A stretch of DNA of 64,000 nucleotides from NCBI GenBank assembly GCA_029553475.1, contig JAKPKV010000028.1:186001-250000 (forward strand), written 5' to 3'. The notes below the pieces were generated by a model that was not told the DNA's origin, made no database searches, and was given only the letters and a program-made list of their open reading frames with translations. The DNA is from Armatimonadota bacterium. GTDB lineage: Bacteria; Armatimonadota; Hebobacteria; CAIYQO01. Shown here one piece after another: positions 54,614-64,000 of the stretch. Position 1 is the stretch's first letter. Every line of letters starts with the position of its first letter. The position numbers and the translations under genes are program-made.

Positions 54614-56101
54614 ATGCCGACCATCACCATTGACAACCAGACGATTACCGTCCCCGCCGGCGCTACGCTGTTGGCAGCGGCGGCTGAGCTCGGCATCCGC
54701 ATCCCGACGCTGTGCCACCTGGAGGGGAAGAGGCCCTGCACCTCCTGCATGGTGTGCGTGGTGCGGGTGCGGGGCGGGGCGCGGCTGCTGCCGGCGTGCG
54801 CGACTGTGGCGACTGACGGCATGGTGGTGGAGAGCGAGACGGAAGAGATGCACATGGCGCGGCGGACGGCGCTGGAGCTGCTGCTGAGCGATCACCGCGG
54901 CGATTGCGAAGGGCCGTGCCGGCTGGCCTGCCCCGCGCACCTGGATATCCCGACGATGCTGCGGCAGATCGCCGCCGGGGCGTTGCGCGCGGCCATCGCC
55001 ACCGTGAAGGCGCACATGCCGCTGCCAGCGACGCTGGGGCGCATCTGCCCGGCGCTCTGCGAGCGGGGATGCCGGCGCGGGCAGCATGACGCGCCGGTCT
55101 CCATCTGCAAGCTGACGCGGTACGTCGCCGACGCGGACCTGGCCGCGGGCGATCCCTACCGACCGCCCTGCGCGCCGCCCAGCGGGAAGCGGGTGGCCAT
55201 CATCGGCAGTGGCCCCGCCGGCCTCTCCGCCGCCTATTACCTGCTGACCTTCGGGCACGCCGTCACCCTGCACGATGCCCATGACACGCCCGGCGGCCGG
55301 CTGCGCGCCGACGTGGACCCGGCGAAGCTGCCCGCCGCCGTGCTGGACGCCGAGATTGCTCTCATCCACGCACTGGGCGCGGAGTTCCGGCTGGGTACGC
55401 GGATTGATGACCCCGCCGCGCTGCGCAGCGCGTATGATGCCGTGCTGCTGGCAACCGGTGAGACCGGGACGGCGGCGTATCCCCAGGAGCGCGGCATCTT
55501 CGCCTGCCGGGCGCCGCGCCCGCGCCCCGCGGTGCGCGCGGTGGGGGATGGCCGGGCGGCGGCGCTGGCGCTGCACGCCTGGCTGGGGGGGCCGTCCCTC
55601 GCGGAGCCGGCGCGGTTATTCTCCACCCATCTGGGGCATATCACCCCTGACGGGATGGCGCTAATGCTGCGGCACGCCAGCGCGGCGGCGCGCATCGAAG
55701 CGGCCGGTGCGTTCAGCGATGCCGAGGCGGTGGCGGAGGCCGCCCGCTGCCTGCATTGCGACTGCCGGAAAAAGGATGCCTGCCGTTTGCGCGACCGGGC
55801 CATGGCGCTGGACGCCCGCGTACACGCTTTTCGGGGCGAGAGGCGGGAGTTTGCCCAGCAGGCGACGCCGGAAGGGCTGCTCTACGAATCGGGCAAGTGC
55901 ATCGCCTGCGGCCTGTGCGTGCAGATCGCCGAGGGCGCGCGGGAGGAACTGGGGCTGGCCTTCGTCGGCCGCGGTTTCACCGTGCGCGTGGCCGTGCCGT
56001 TCACCGACGAGCTGGCCGCCGGCCTGCGCCGGGTGGCCGGGGCATGCGTGGCGGCGTGCCCCACCGGGGCGTTCTGCTGGACAGGATCAACGGCCCCGTG
56101 A
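54614..56101 (+). CDS. 2Fe-2S/FAD oxidoreductase, shortened GltD-like
   Basis: 495 residues. N-terminal [2Fe-2S] ferredoxin like the NuoG start (PTLCHLEGKRPCTSCMVCVV...AC), then a Cys set CEGPCRLACP and CPALCERGC as in GltD, then the FAD site AIIGSGPAGLSAAYYL near residue 195. The normal second Rossmann domain that binds NAD(P)H is apparently missing: VLLATGETG is followed within about 30 residues by VRAVGDGRAA. A C-terminal Cys-rich part (CLHCDCRKKDAC, CIACGLC, ACPTGAF) closes it. It probably receives electrons from the NuoEF-like protein 45 nt upstream rather than directly from NAD(P)H. Confidence 0.85.
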   Translation: MPTITIDNQTITVPAGATLLAAAAELGIRIPTLCHLEGKRPCTSCMVCVVRVRGGARLLPACATVATDGMVVESETEEMHMARRTALELLLSDHRGDCEGPCRLACPAHLDIPTMLRQIAAGALRAAIATVKAHMPLPATLGRICPALCERGCRRGQHDAPVSICKLTRYVADADLAAGDPYRPPCAPPSGKRVAIIGSGPAGLSAAYYLLTFGHAVTLHDAHDTPGGRLRADVDPAKLPAAVLDAEIALIHALGAEFRLGTRIDDPAALRSAYDAVLLATGETGTAAYPQERGIFACRAPRPRPAVRAVGDGRAAALALHAWLGGPSLAEPARLFSTHLGHITPDGMALMLRHASAAARIEAAGAFSDAEAVAEAARCLHCDCRKKDACRLRDRAMALDARVHAFRGERREFAQQATPEGLLYESGKCIACGLCVQIAEGAREELGLAFVGRGFTVRVAVPFTDELAAGLRRVAGACVAACPTGAFCWTGSTAP

Positions 56102-56167
56102 TGTGCCGCGCGTGCAGGATGCCCGTGATGGCGGGAGTGCCGGGGGCGGATGACGGGAGGAATGCTG

Positions 56168-56851
56168 ATGGCGGTGCTCACCCTCGATGGCGTGGTGAAG
56201 GACTTCGCGGGCCCGCGCGGCGTGCTGCGGGTGCTGGACGGCGTGTCGCTGACGCTCTCGTCCGGCGAGACCGCCGCCATCGTCGGGCCGTCCGGGTCCG
56301 GCAAGAGTACGCTGCTCAACTGCATCGGCGCGCTGGACCGGCCGACGCTCGGCACCGTTCGCCTGGATGATGGTGAGGTGACGACGCTCGGCGGCGCGGC
56401 GCTGGCCGCCTACCGCGCGACGCACGTCGGCTTCATCTTTCAGGACCACCACCTGCTGCCGCAGCTCACCGCATGGGAAAACGTGCTGCTGCCCACGCTG
56501 GCCGCCGGGACGCGGGAGGGCGCGGCAGCGCGGGCGCGGCAGTTGCTCGAACGCATGGGTATCGCCGAGCGGGCGGACGCCTTTCCGGCGCAGATGTCCG
56601 GCGGCGAGCGCCAGCGGGCGGCGGTGGCGCGGGCGCTCGTCAACGGCGCCGACCTGCTGCTCTGCGACGAGCCCACCGGCAACCTGGACCGCGCCGCCGG
56701 CGAGGCGGTCGTGGACCTGCTGCTGCCGCTCGCCGTCGAGGGCGTCATCATCATCATGGTCACCCACAACCGGGAACTCGCCGCCCGCTTCGGCCGCGTG
56801 CTGGAGCTGCGCGCCGGCAGGCTTTCGCCCCTCCAGGAGGACCCGACGTGA
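56168..56851 (+). CDS. ABC transporter ATPase, LolD/MacB type
   Basis: 227 residues. Walker A GPSGSGKST, Q-loop FIFQDHHLLPQ, signature MSGGERQR, Walker B LLLCDEPTGNLD and switch VTHNREL place it in the LolD/FtsE/MacB group. ATG 56168 lies seven bases behind GGGAGGA; ATG 56162 is too close to that site. Its stop overlaps the GTG of the FtsX-like permease. It powers that permease in extracting or moving an envelope substrate, possibly a lipoprotein. Confidence 0.92.
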   Translation: MAVLTLDGVVKDFAGPRGVLRVLDGVSLTLSSGETAAIVGPSGSGKSTLLNCIGALDRPTLGTVRLDDGEVTTLGGAALAAYRATHVGFIFQDHHLLPQLTAWENVLLPTLAAGTREGAAARARQLLERMGIAERADAFPAQMSGGERQRAAVARALVNGADLLLCDEPTGNLDRAAGEAVVDLLLPLAVEGVIIIMVTHNRELAARFGRVLELRAGRLSPLQEDPT

Positions 56852-59800
56852 CCCTTTTTCGCCTCATCACCCGCGGCCTGCGCCACTACCGCCGCACCGG
56901 CCTCGCCATCGTCTTCGGCGTGGCGACTGCCGCCGCCGCCCTCACCGGCTCGCTGCTCGTCGGGCATTCGGTGAGCGGAAGCTTGCGGGAGACGGCGCTG
57001 GCGCGGTTGGGGAATGTTTCGTATGCCGTGATGGCGCCGCGGGAGTTTCGCGCGCAGCTGGCCGGTGATGTGAAGGCGGGACGGCAATGCTCTGGATTCT
57101 CAGCGCTGTTTCTCGCGGCTGGCGCCGCCACCAATACCGAAACCCATGCCGGCGTTCCGCACGTCAACATCATTGGCGTAGACGGCAGCTTCTGGGAAAA
57201 TAGTGCCACGGAGAAGACGCTCGAAGGCCGCGAGGCCCTCATCAACACCGCGCTCGCCCGCGACCTCGGCCTCGAAAAGGGCGATTCCTGCCTCATCAAC
57301 CTTGTGCGCGGCGGCGCGATGAGCAGCGGCAACCTCTTTGCCCAGCGCAGCCTCGATGCCACCCAGCGCACGCTGCGCGTCACTATCGCCGAGGTGCTCC
57401 CCGACCGCGGCCCTGGGGGCTTGACCCTGGCCGCCGGCAGCGCGGTCCCGCGCAATATCCTGCTGGCGCGCGCGTGGCTGCTTGAGATGCTGCACAAGGG
57501 GGATGTCGCCAATACGCTGCTGGCCCACAGCCCATCATTGCGTGTCCCTGATCAGGAAAAGCTTCAAGCGCGTTTAGCCGCGGCCTGCACGCTGCGGGAC
57601 TACGGCCTCTCCCTCGTCCCCGCTCCACAGCGCAACTGCCTGCTGCTGCGGAGCGATGGGATGGTACTGCCGCATGTCGTGGTGAAGGCGGGGCGTGATG
57701 CCGCGGCAGCGCACGCGGCGACGGCGCGGCGCACGTCCGTCTATCTGGCGGAACGCATGTATCGGCCGTCTTCACGCTTCAACGGCTCCCGGCTTTACCA
57801 GCCACAGCCGGAGTCGGCAATCGGGACATCCATCTCCTACGTGCTGCTGGCCGCCGTCGAACGGCCGCCCGGCGGCGATGTCCCCGCCAAAGACCCGGTG
57901 TTGCTGAACGCCTGGGCGGCTGACGACCTCGGCCTGAGGCGGTTCAGCGCGGACACCAGTCTCATCCTGGAATATCTCGTTCCGTCACTGGATGGGCGGT
58001 ACACGACGCAACCGCTCCGACTGCGGTACGCCGGCACGGTGCCCATCACCCCCGCCGACGCCGCCCTCGTGCCGCCCATTGACGGCGTCTCCGATGCTGA
58101 CCGCATTGATGCCTGGCAGGCGCCGTTTCCGGTGGATCTGCAGCGCGTGACCGACCGGGATGAGGCGTATTGGGAGCAGTATCAGGCGACGCCGAAGGCG
58201 TACGTGGACCTGGAGACTATCCGGACGATGTGGGCCAGCGGGCCGCGGGGCGAGCATGCCGACTGGGTCACGGCGCTGATGGTGACGCCGCCGGCGGGGC
58301 AGACGCTGGAGGGGTTCGCGAAGGAGTATGACGCGGCGCTGCTGAAGCGGCTGGATCCCGCCGATTTCGGCCTGGTGTTCCGCCCCGTGCGCGCACAGGC
58401 GCTGGCGGCGGCGACGAGCGCCACCGATTTCGGGCAGTTGTTCATCGCCATGAGCCTCTTCCTTATCGCCGCCGCCGCCGGGCTGGCGGGGATGCTGATG
58501 CGGCTGATGGCGGAGGGACGCGCGGCGCAGGCGGGGGTGATGCTGGCGCAGGGGTTCACGCCCGCGCAGGTGATGCGCGCGCTGTGGCTGGAGGGGGCGA
58601 TCCTTTCCGCCGCGGGCACGCTGCTCGGGGTGCCGCTGGGCATCCTCTACGCGTGGGCGCTCATCCGCGGCCTCACCTCCTGGTGGCAGGGCGCGGTGGG
58701 CGAGGCGGCGCTGTGGCTGCACCTCGGCGCCGGACCGCTTCTGCTCGGCATCGTCGCCGGCCTGCTCGTCGGGCTGGGCGCCGTCGCCTGGGGCGCGCGC
58801 GGCCTCATCGGCCGCGCGGTGCCGGCGCTCCTCGGCGGCTGGCAATCGCTGGCCATGCTGCCGGGGCGGCGCGCGCCGATCGCGCTCACCAGCGCCAGCG
58901 CGCTCGCGCTCATCGCCCTCATCCTCGTCGGGCTGGGCATCGGCCAGCTCCTCACCCCCGCCGTCGCCTTCTTCACCGGCGGCGCGGCGCTGCTCGCCGG
59001 CGGGCTGTGCGCCGGCGCGGCGCTGCTCGCGCGCGGCGCCGCCCTCCCCATCCTGCCGGTGTCGCTGCCGCGGCTGGCGCTGCGCAACGCCGCCGCCAAC
59101 CGCGGACGCAGCCTGCTGGTGGTGGGCCTGCTCGCCAGCGCCACCTTCGTGGTCGTCACCGTGGCGGCCAACGCGCGCGACTTCACCCGCCTCGATACCG
59201 GCGACCGCGCCGCCGGCACCGGCGGCTTCGCGCTGCGGGCCATCGCTACCGCGCCCCTGCCGTACGACCTCAGCACCCCCGCCGGCCGCGCCAACCTCGG
59301 CTTCAGCGCGGCGGATGAAGCGTCGTGCACCGGCGTCACCGTCTACCCCTTCCTGATGAGTCCCGGCGATGACATCAGTTGCCGCAATCTCAACCGCCCG
59401 GCCGCTCCGCGCGTCATCGGCGTGCCGCCGGCGATGGTGCGGCGCGGCGGCTTCACCCTGCGGGGCGCGGAGTGGCCCGCGCTGTGGAAAACAGGCGATC
59501 CCGTCCCCGCCTTCGGCGACGCGGAGAGCGTGGTGTGGTCGCTGCACAGCGGGCTCGCGCGGACGCTCCCCCTGCCGCTGCCGGACGGCAAAACGGCGGC
59601 GCTCCGCGTTGACGGCCTGGTCGCCGCCAGCATCTTCGGCAGCGAGCTGCTGGTGTCCGAGGAGAATTTCACAACGCTCTTCCCCGGCATCACCATGCCG
59701 CGCTATTTCCTCATCGAGACGCCGCCGGGCCGCGAACGCGCCGTCGCGGAGGCGCTGCGGCGCAACCTGGGGGAGCTGGGGCTGGAGGTGCGCGACACCC

Positions 59801-60216
59801 GCGAGGTACTGAACGGCTACCTCCGCGTGCAGAATACCTATCTCTCCATGTTCCTCGCCATCGGCGGGCTGGGTATGCTGTTGGGGACGGTAGGCCTGCT
59901 CCTCGCGCTGCTGCGCAACGCGCAGGAACGCCGCCGGGAGTTCGCGCTGATGCTGGCGACCGGCTTCCGCACGGAGGACCTGTCGCGGCTGCTGGTGCTG
60001 GAAAATGGCGGGCTGCTCATCGCCGGGCTGCTGCTCGGCACGGGCGCGGCGCTGATCGCCGTGGCTCCGCGGTTCATCGCCGCCGATGCCCGCATCCACT
60101 GGCCGGGGATCGTGAGCCTGCTGCTCGCCCTCCTCGCCGTGGGACTGTTGAGCACGCTGGCGGCAGCGCGGGCAGCGGTGCGCGGGCGCCTGCTGGAGGC
60201 GCTGCGCGGAGAATAA
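56848..60216 (+). CDS. FtsX/LolE-like ABC permease
   Basis: 1122 residues, GTG start with AGGAGG upstream. One N-terminal helix, a very large periplasmic domain (about 40-520), FtsX-type helices (about 525-690), further helices, a second periplasmic part (about 780-990) and three C-terminal helices with the FtsX signature around LRNAQERRREFALMLATGFR. About twice the size of LolC/E, so it is a fused or double FtsX protein. Together with the ATPase it forms a mechanotransmission-type transporter, which may mature or position the exported proteins of this operon; that is inference. Confidence 0.85.
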   Translation: MTLFRLITRGLRHYRRTGLAIVFGVATAAAALTGSLLVGHSVSGSLRETALARLGNVSYAVMAPREFRAQLAGDVKAGRQCSGFSALFLAAGAATNTETHAGVPHVNIIGVDGSFWENSATEKTLEGREALINTALARDLGLEKGDSCLINLVRGGAMSSGNLFAQRSLDATQRTLRVTIAEVLPDRGPGGLTLAAGSAVPRNILLARAWLLEMLHKGDVANTLLAHSPSLRVPDQEKLQARLAAACTLRDYGLSLVPAPQRNCLLLRSDGMVLPHVVVKAGRDAAAAHAATARRTSVYLAERMYRPSSRFNGSRLYQPQPESAIGTSISYVLLAAVERPPGGDVPAKDPVLLNAWAADDLGLRRFSADTSLILEYLVPSLDGRYTTQPLRLRYAGTVPITPADAALVPPIDGVSDADRIDAWQAPFPVDLQRVTDRDEAYWEQYQATPKAYVDLETIRTMWASGPRGEHADWVTALMVTPPAGQTLEGFAKEYDAALLKRLDPADFGLVFRPVRAQALAAATSATDFGQLFIAMSLFLIAAAAGLAGMLMRLMAEGRAAQAGVMLAQGFTPAQVMRALWLEGAILSAAGTLLGVPLGILYAWALIRGLTSWWQGAVGEAALWLHLGAGPLLLGIVAGLLVGLGAVAWGARGLIGRAVPALLGGWQSLAMLPGRRAPIALTSASALALIALILVGLGIGQLLTPAVAFFTGGAALLAGGLCAGAALLARGAALPILPVSLPRLALRNAAANRGRSLLVVGLLASATFVVVTVAANARDFTRLDTGDRAAGTGGFALRAIATAPLPYDLSTPAGRANLGFSAADEASCTGVTVYPFLMSPGDDISCRNLNRPAAPRVIGVPPAMVRRGGFTLRGAEWPALWKTGDPVPAFGDAESVVWSLHSGLARTLPLPLPDGKTAALRVDGLVAASIFGSELLVSEENFTTLFPGITMPRYFLIETPPGRERAVAEALRRNLGELGLEVRDTREVLNGYLRVQNTYLSMFLAIGGLGMLLGTVGLLLALLRNAQERRREFALMLATGFRTEDLSRLLVLENGGLLIAGLLLGTGAALIAVAPRFIAADARIHWPGIVSLLLALLAVGLLSTLAAARAAVRGRLLEALRGE

Positions 60217-60217
60217 G

Positions 60218-61294
60218 ATGCGTTACCTGTTGTTGCTTCCGCTATGCTGTATGGCCGTCGCGCAGAGCGCCTGGCCGAGTTTTCGCGGCAATCCGCAGAT
60301 GACCGGCACCGCCGCGTCGCTGCCCGCGGTGCCCGCGCTGCTGTGGACCTACGAGGCGAAAGCCCCCATCTCCTCCACCGCCGCCATCGTGGACGGCGTG
60401 GTCTACGTCGGCACCGAAGAGGGCGCGCTGCTGGCGCTGAGCCTCAGCGACGGCACACTCCAGTGGCGGTATGACGCCGGCAATACCCTCAACGCCTCGC
60501 CCTGCGTGGCGAACGGCCTCGTGTATCTCGGCGACGCGGTGGGCACCTTCCACGCGGTGAACGCCGCCACCGGCAAGAAGGTCTGGACCTACGCCACCGC
60601 GGGGCAGATCATCTCCTCGGCGGTGGCGGTGAACGGCCGCGTGCTGGTCGGCTCGTATGACCGCAACCTCTACTGCTTCGACGGAACCAGCGGCGCGGTG
60701 CAATGGGCCTTCACCGCCGACGCCCAGGTGCACTGCGCGCCCTGCATCGCCGAGGGGATGGCGATCATTGCCGGATGCGACGGGCTGGTGCGCGGCATTG
60801 ACCTCGCCACCGGCAAGCAGCGTGTCGCCGTCAAGATCGGCGGCAACATCGGCGCCACTCCCGCCTACAGCGGCGGCGCCGTCTTCCTGGGCACCATGAA
60901 CGGCGAGTACCTGGCCATTCGCGTCAAGGACATGAAGGTGCTCTGGCGCGTCAAGGACGACGGTGACCCTATTGTCAGCTCCGCCGCGGTGGGCGCCAAC
61001 GCCGTGGTCTTCTCCACGAAAAACAACGCCATCTTCTGCGTGGAGCGCGGCACCGGCAGGCACCGCTGGTCGGTGAGCACCCGCAAGCGCGTCGAATCCT
61101 CGCCGGTCATCGTCGGCGGGCGCGCCTACGTCGGCACCGGCGACGGCATCCTCTACGGCCTCGATCTCGCGGCCGGCAGGAAGGCCTGGCAGTTCCGCGC
61201 CGGCGCCGAACTCACCGCCTCCCCCGCCATCGCCGGCAACCGGCTGGTCATCGGCGCGCAGGATGGGGCGGTGTATTGCTTTGGGCAGCGGTGA
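60218..61294 (+). CDS. Secreted PQQ-like (BamB-type) beta-propeller protein
   Basis: 358 residues. Signal peptide (MRYLLLLPLCCMAVAQS), then eight-blade-type repeats: WPSFRGNPQMTG, DGVVYVGTEEGALLALSLSDGTLQWRYD, NAATGKKVWTY, YDRNLYCFDGTSGAVQWAF and so on to the end. The Cys pair in the signal (LLLPLCC) could be a lipobox, making it a lipoprotein. That would fit the Lol-type transporter encoded just before it (2 nt after its stop). Last gene of the redox operon. Confidence 0.85.
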   Translation: MRYLLLLPLCCMAVAQSAWPSFRGNPQMTGTAASLPAVPALLWTYEAKAPISSTAAIVDGVVYVGTEEGALLALSLSDGTLQWRYDAGNTLNASPCVANGLVYLGDAVGTFHAVNAATGKKVWTYATAGQIISSAVAVNGRVLVGSYDRNLYCFDGTSGAVQWAFTADAQVHCAPCIAEGMAIIAGCDGLVRGIDLATGKQRVAVKIGGNIGATPAYSGGAVFLGTMNGEYLAIRVKDMKVLWRVKDDGDPIVSSAAVGANAVVFSTKNNAIFCVERGTGRHRWSVSTRKRVESSPVIVGGRAYVGTGDGILYGLDLAAGRKAWQFRAGAELTASPAIAGNRLVIGAQDGAVYCFGQR

Positions 61295-61602
61295 GGGGCT
61301 GACGCGACGGCCTTCCGCGCACGTTGCGCCCACGGCGCCGCGGCGTGCGGACAGCAACGCCCTCCCCTATCTCGTCTCTTTCGTTACAGGCGGCTGCAAG
61401 ACCCGTCCACGTGTGCCCGCTCTGCGCACAACACGGGTCGTCGCGTCGGAAATCAACACGCGGCGGCGGGGCCAACGCGGGTATGGTGATGGCGGGGCGT
61501 CTCGGAGACGGGAGGGCCTGGAGGACGAATCATGACATCACATCCTCATGCGCGTGGTCAGCGACAGACCGGCCGTCCCGCGGCGTCCCCCCAGTGGTGA
61601 AG
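61295..61602. other. Intergenic region, nothing recognised
   Basis: 308 nt between the redox operon and the P-type ATPase gene. Base use is mixed and no gene, clear hairpin or convincing promoter is seen. The ATPase promoter should lie here. Confidence 0.4.
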
Positions 61603-64000
61603 ATGGCGCATGATGTCTGGTATCAGCAATCATCTGATGAGGTGTTTGCCCATCTGCAGGCGCCGCGCGAAGGCTTGACCTGTGAGGACGCTGAAGCGCG
61701 TTTGCGCCAGGTCGGCTACAATCAGCTGGAGGATGTCAAAGCCTTGCCGCTGTGGCGGATCTTCCTCGGGGAATTCAAAAGTCCGCTGATCTACATCCTG
61801 CTCGTGGCCGCCGCCATCGCGTTTTTGCTGGGCAAATTCGTTGACATGGTGGTGATTCTCGCCTCGGTGACGATCAACAGCATCATCGGCACCATCCAGC
61901 AAGCCCGCGCGGAACGCGCCATCGGCTCGTTGAAAGCGCTACAGGCCCTAGTGGCCATCGTGCGGCGCGATGGCGTGGACCAGGAGATTGACGCGCGCTT
62001 GCTGGCGCCGGGCGATCTGGTGCTGCTGCGGGCCGGCGCGCAGGTGCCGGCTGATCTCCGGCTGCTCGAAGTGGTGGAGCTGACCATTGACGAATCCTCG
62101 CTGACCGGGGAGTCCATGCCGGCACGCAAGACCGTCGAGCCGATTCTCACGCCGTATCTGACGCCGGGCGATCAAACGAATATGGCCTTCATGGGCACGG
62201 TCATCACCGATGGGACCGGCGCGGGGATCGTGGTCGCCACCGGGGCGCACACGCAATTCGGGCGCATTGCCAGCGCCGTCAAAGCGGTGCATCGGGAACC
62301 CTCGCCGCTGGAAACACGCATTGCGCGCTTCGGACGCTTCATCGCCCTCTCCGTCATCGCGCTGGCCGGTGTGGTGGTGCTCCTCGGCGTGCTGCTGCGG
62401 GAGGCGTTCACGGCTATCGTCTTCATCGCCATCTCGGTGGCCGTCGCCGCCGTGCCGGAAAGCCTGCCGGTCGTCGTCACCATCGCCCTGGCCATCGGCG
62501 TGCGCCGGATGGCGCACCGGCAGGCGATCATTCGCAAACTCGCGGCGGTCGAAACGCTGGGCAGCTGCACCATCATCTGCTCCGACAAAACGGGCACCCT
62601 GACGGAAAACCAGATGACGGTGCAGCGGCTCTGGGTGCGCGATCACGCCTTCACCTTTTCCGGCGTCGGCTATACGCCGGAGGGGGAGATCAGCGATCCG
62701 CGCGCGTTCGCCGCGCGGCGCGACGAAGTCGAGATGGCGCTGCGCGTCGGCGCGCTCTGCAACGATACGCAAGTGTACCGCGAGGAGGGCAACTGGCGCG
62801 TGCAGGGCGATCCGACGGAAGCCGCGTTGCTGGTCGCGGCGGAAAAAGTCGGCATCACGCGGGTCGCACAACTCGAGCGCTTCCCGTGGCGCGACACCAT
62901 TCCGTTCAAGTCGGAACGGCAGTTCATGGCGACGCTGCATCAACGCGATGGCGGCAGCCTGATCTGCGTGAAAGGGTCGGTGGAACGGATTCTCGCCATC
63001 GCCGACACCTGTTATCACGGCTGTGCGCTGACGCCGTCGGCCATCCATCAGGTGGCCGAGCGCTTCGCGGAGGAAGGGCTGCGCGTCCTGGCGTTGGCGG
63101 TCAAAGAACTCCCCATCCCCCTGGAAGGCATCGGCCCGGAGGATATCGAAGCCGGCGGCTTCGCGGTCGCCGGATTGGTCGGCATCCTGGACCCGCCGCG
63201 CGCGGAAGCCGCGGAAGCCGTCGCCCATGCGCACCAGGCCGGCGTCCACGTGGCGATGATCACCGGGGATCACGCGCTCACCGCCGTGGCCGTCGCCCGC
63301 CAGTTGCACATTGGCGGGCCGGACCCGGAAGTCTTGACGGGCCGGCAGATCGAACAGTTCACGGATGAGGAATTGCAGGCGGTGCTGCCCCACATCGCGG
63401 TCTACGCGCGCACGGCGCCCCAGCATAAGTTCCGGCTGGTGCGCATGCTGCGCGCGACCGGAGAAGTGGTGGCCGTCACGGGAGACGGCGTGAACGATGC
63501 CCCGGCGTTGCGCGCGGCGGATATCGGCGTGGCCATGGGGCGCGAGGGCACCGACGTCGCCAAAGACGCCGCGGACATGATCCTGGCCGACGACAATTTC
63601 GCCACCATCATCAACGCGGTGGAAGAAGGGCGTATCGTCTTTGAAAATATTCGGAAAGTGCTGCTCTTCCTGGCGGCGTCCGCCGTGGGTCTGGTCAGTG
63701 CGATGCTGTTTGAGATGGTGTGGGGGCGCCACTATCTCTTCCTGCCGTCGCAAATCCTCTGGATGAACCTGGCGATCACCGCCTTGACGGATGTGGCGTT
63801 GGCGACGGAGCCGGGAGAACACGATATCTTGGGGCGCCCCCCGCGGCCGGTGCACACCCCGATCATCACCCGGCGCATGTGGCAACAGATCATCCTGGTC
63901 GCCCTGTATCGGGCGGTGGTGACCGTGCTGATCTTCCGCCTGGCGTTGGCCGAGTCGGGCAGCGTGCCGTACGCGCAGAGCATGGCGATCAATGTGATGG
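61603..64000 (+). CDS. Cation-transporting P-type ATPase (P2-type, Ca2+/monovalent), 3' end outside window
   Basis: At least 799 residues from ATG 61603, open to the window end. N-terminal cation-ATPase domain ([18 protein letters not shown]), [10 protein letters not shown] actuator loop (TGES), VPESLP in helix M4, phosphorylation site [11 protein letters not shown], nucleotide-domain KGSVERI, hinge [14 protein letters not shown] and [11 protein letters not shown], and the M5/M6 start. PESLP rather than PEGLP in M4 is the main variation from SERCA/PMR1-type pumps. It expels calcium or another cation using ATP. Slightly lower GC than its neighbours and an isolated position could reflect transfer, but this is weak evidence. 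Confidence 0.92.
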   Translation, partial: MAHDVWYQQSSDEVFAHLQAPREGLTCEDAEARLRQVGYNQLEDVKALPLWRIFLGEFKSPLIYILLVAAAIAFLLGKFVDMVVILASVTINSIIGTIQQARAERAIGSLKALQALVAIVRRDGVDQEIDARLLAPGDLVLLRAGAQVPADLRLLEVVELTIDESSLTGESMPARKTVEPILTPYLTPGDQTNMAFMGTVITDGTGAGIVVATGAHTQFGRIASAVKAVHREPSPLETRIARFGRFIALSVIALAGVVVLLGVLLREAFTAIVFIAISVAVAAVPESLPVVVTIALAIGVRRMAHRQAIIRKLAAVETLGSCTIICSDKTGTLTENQMTVQRLWVRDHAFTFSGVGYTPEGEISDPRAFAARRDEVEMALRVGALCNDTQVYREEGNWRVQGDPTEAALLVAAEKVGITRVAQLERFPWRDTIPFKSERQFMATLHQRDGGSLICVKGSVERILAIADTCYHGCALTPSAIHQVAERFAEEGLRVLALAVKELPIPLEGIGPEDIEAGGFAVAGLVGILDPPRAEAAEAVAHAHQAGVHVAMITGDHALTAVAVARQLHIGGPDPEVLTGRQIEQFTDEELQAVLPHIAVYARTAPQHKFRLVRMLRATGEVVAVTGDGVNDAPALRAADIGVAMGREGTDVAKDAADMILADDNFATIINAVEEGRIVFENIRKVLLFLAASAVGLVSAMLFEMVWGRHYLFLPSQILWMNLAITALTDVALATEPGEHDILGRPPRPVHTPIITRRMWQQIILVALYRAVVTVLIFRLALAESGSVPYAQSMAINVM

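Noticed and set aside
57985-60099. Very long minus-strand open frames opposite real genes (also at 52934-55576, 9467-11458 and 747-1763)
   Set aside because: They are artefacts of high GC opposite well-supported genes; their translations are His/Arg/Gln-rich without domains.
61603-64000. Horizontally acquired island around the P-type ATPase
   Set aside because: Only slightly lower GC and no integrase, tRNA or repeat boundary within view.

Overview
This 64 kb window is GC-rich, gene-dense DNA from a Gram-negative-type (diderm) bacterium. A porin-like barrel protein and an LptD-type protein show the outer membrane. A pseudopilin with the FTLIELLVV...FAKAREKAR signature, a UroD-like protein, sugar-polymer-active secreted proteins and many beta-propellers resemble what is seen in Armatimonadota and related uncultured phyla; that placement is inference. 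I saw no rRNA, tRNA, CRISPR array, insertion sequence or phage gene. Both window edges cut a gene: leuA on the left, a P-type ATPase on the right.

Layout. 1-695: a leuA 5' part fused in frame to an XRE-type helix-turn-helix domain, with a recognisable promoter and dyad. 800-5524: a hairpin-rich inverted-repeat element, then a zinc-type uptake operon (two small CxxCxWH proteins, a His-rich outer-membrane barrel, and ABC transporter ZnuA/C/B). 5672-12967: LptD-like protein and two large secreted proteins (an SGNH hydrolase and a lyase-like protein). 13064-16940: rlmH, a tandem pair of membrane paralogues, ACT-domain protein and its PFL/UPF0210 partner, separated by a large palindrome. 17019-23003: pseudopilin fused to a TolB-like propeller, a repeat-bearing gap, UroD-like protein, small membrane protein, alpha/beta hydrolase and a phosphoribosyltransferase-PRPP synthetase fusion. 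23259-38282: a full complex I operon, nuoA-N with nuoC and nuoD fused. 38275-38727: msrA.

39156-45685 (minus): a tight five-gene operon in which every junction is a 4-bp ATGA overlap. It encodes a ferredoxin-like protein, a B12/radical SAM enzyme, a squalene-hopene cyclase-like protein, a DUF116-polyprenyl synthetase fusion and a second terpene-cyclase-fold protein. It looks like a polycyclic isoprenoid pathway.

45855-61294 (plus), divergent from it: an eleven-gene unit. It contains a NapG-like Tat ferredoxin, a NapH/NosR-like membrane polyferredoxin, a tiny four-Cys Tat protein, a NuoE-NuoF fusion with extra ferredoxin clusters, a 2Fe-2S/FAD protein that looks like a shortened GltD, an ABC transporter of LolD/FtsX type and four beta-propeller proteins. 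I read this as an NADH-linked electron-transfer chain reaching the cell envelope that I cannot match to a named system; it is the best candidate here for something undescribed. 61603-64000: a calcium/cation P-type ATPase running off the end.
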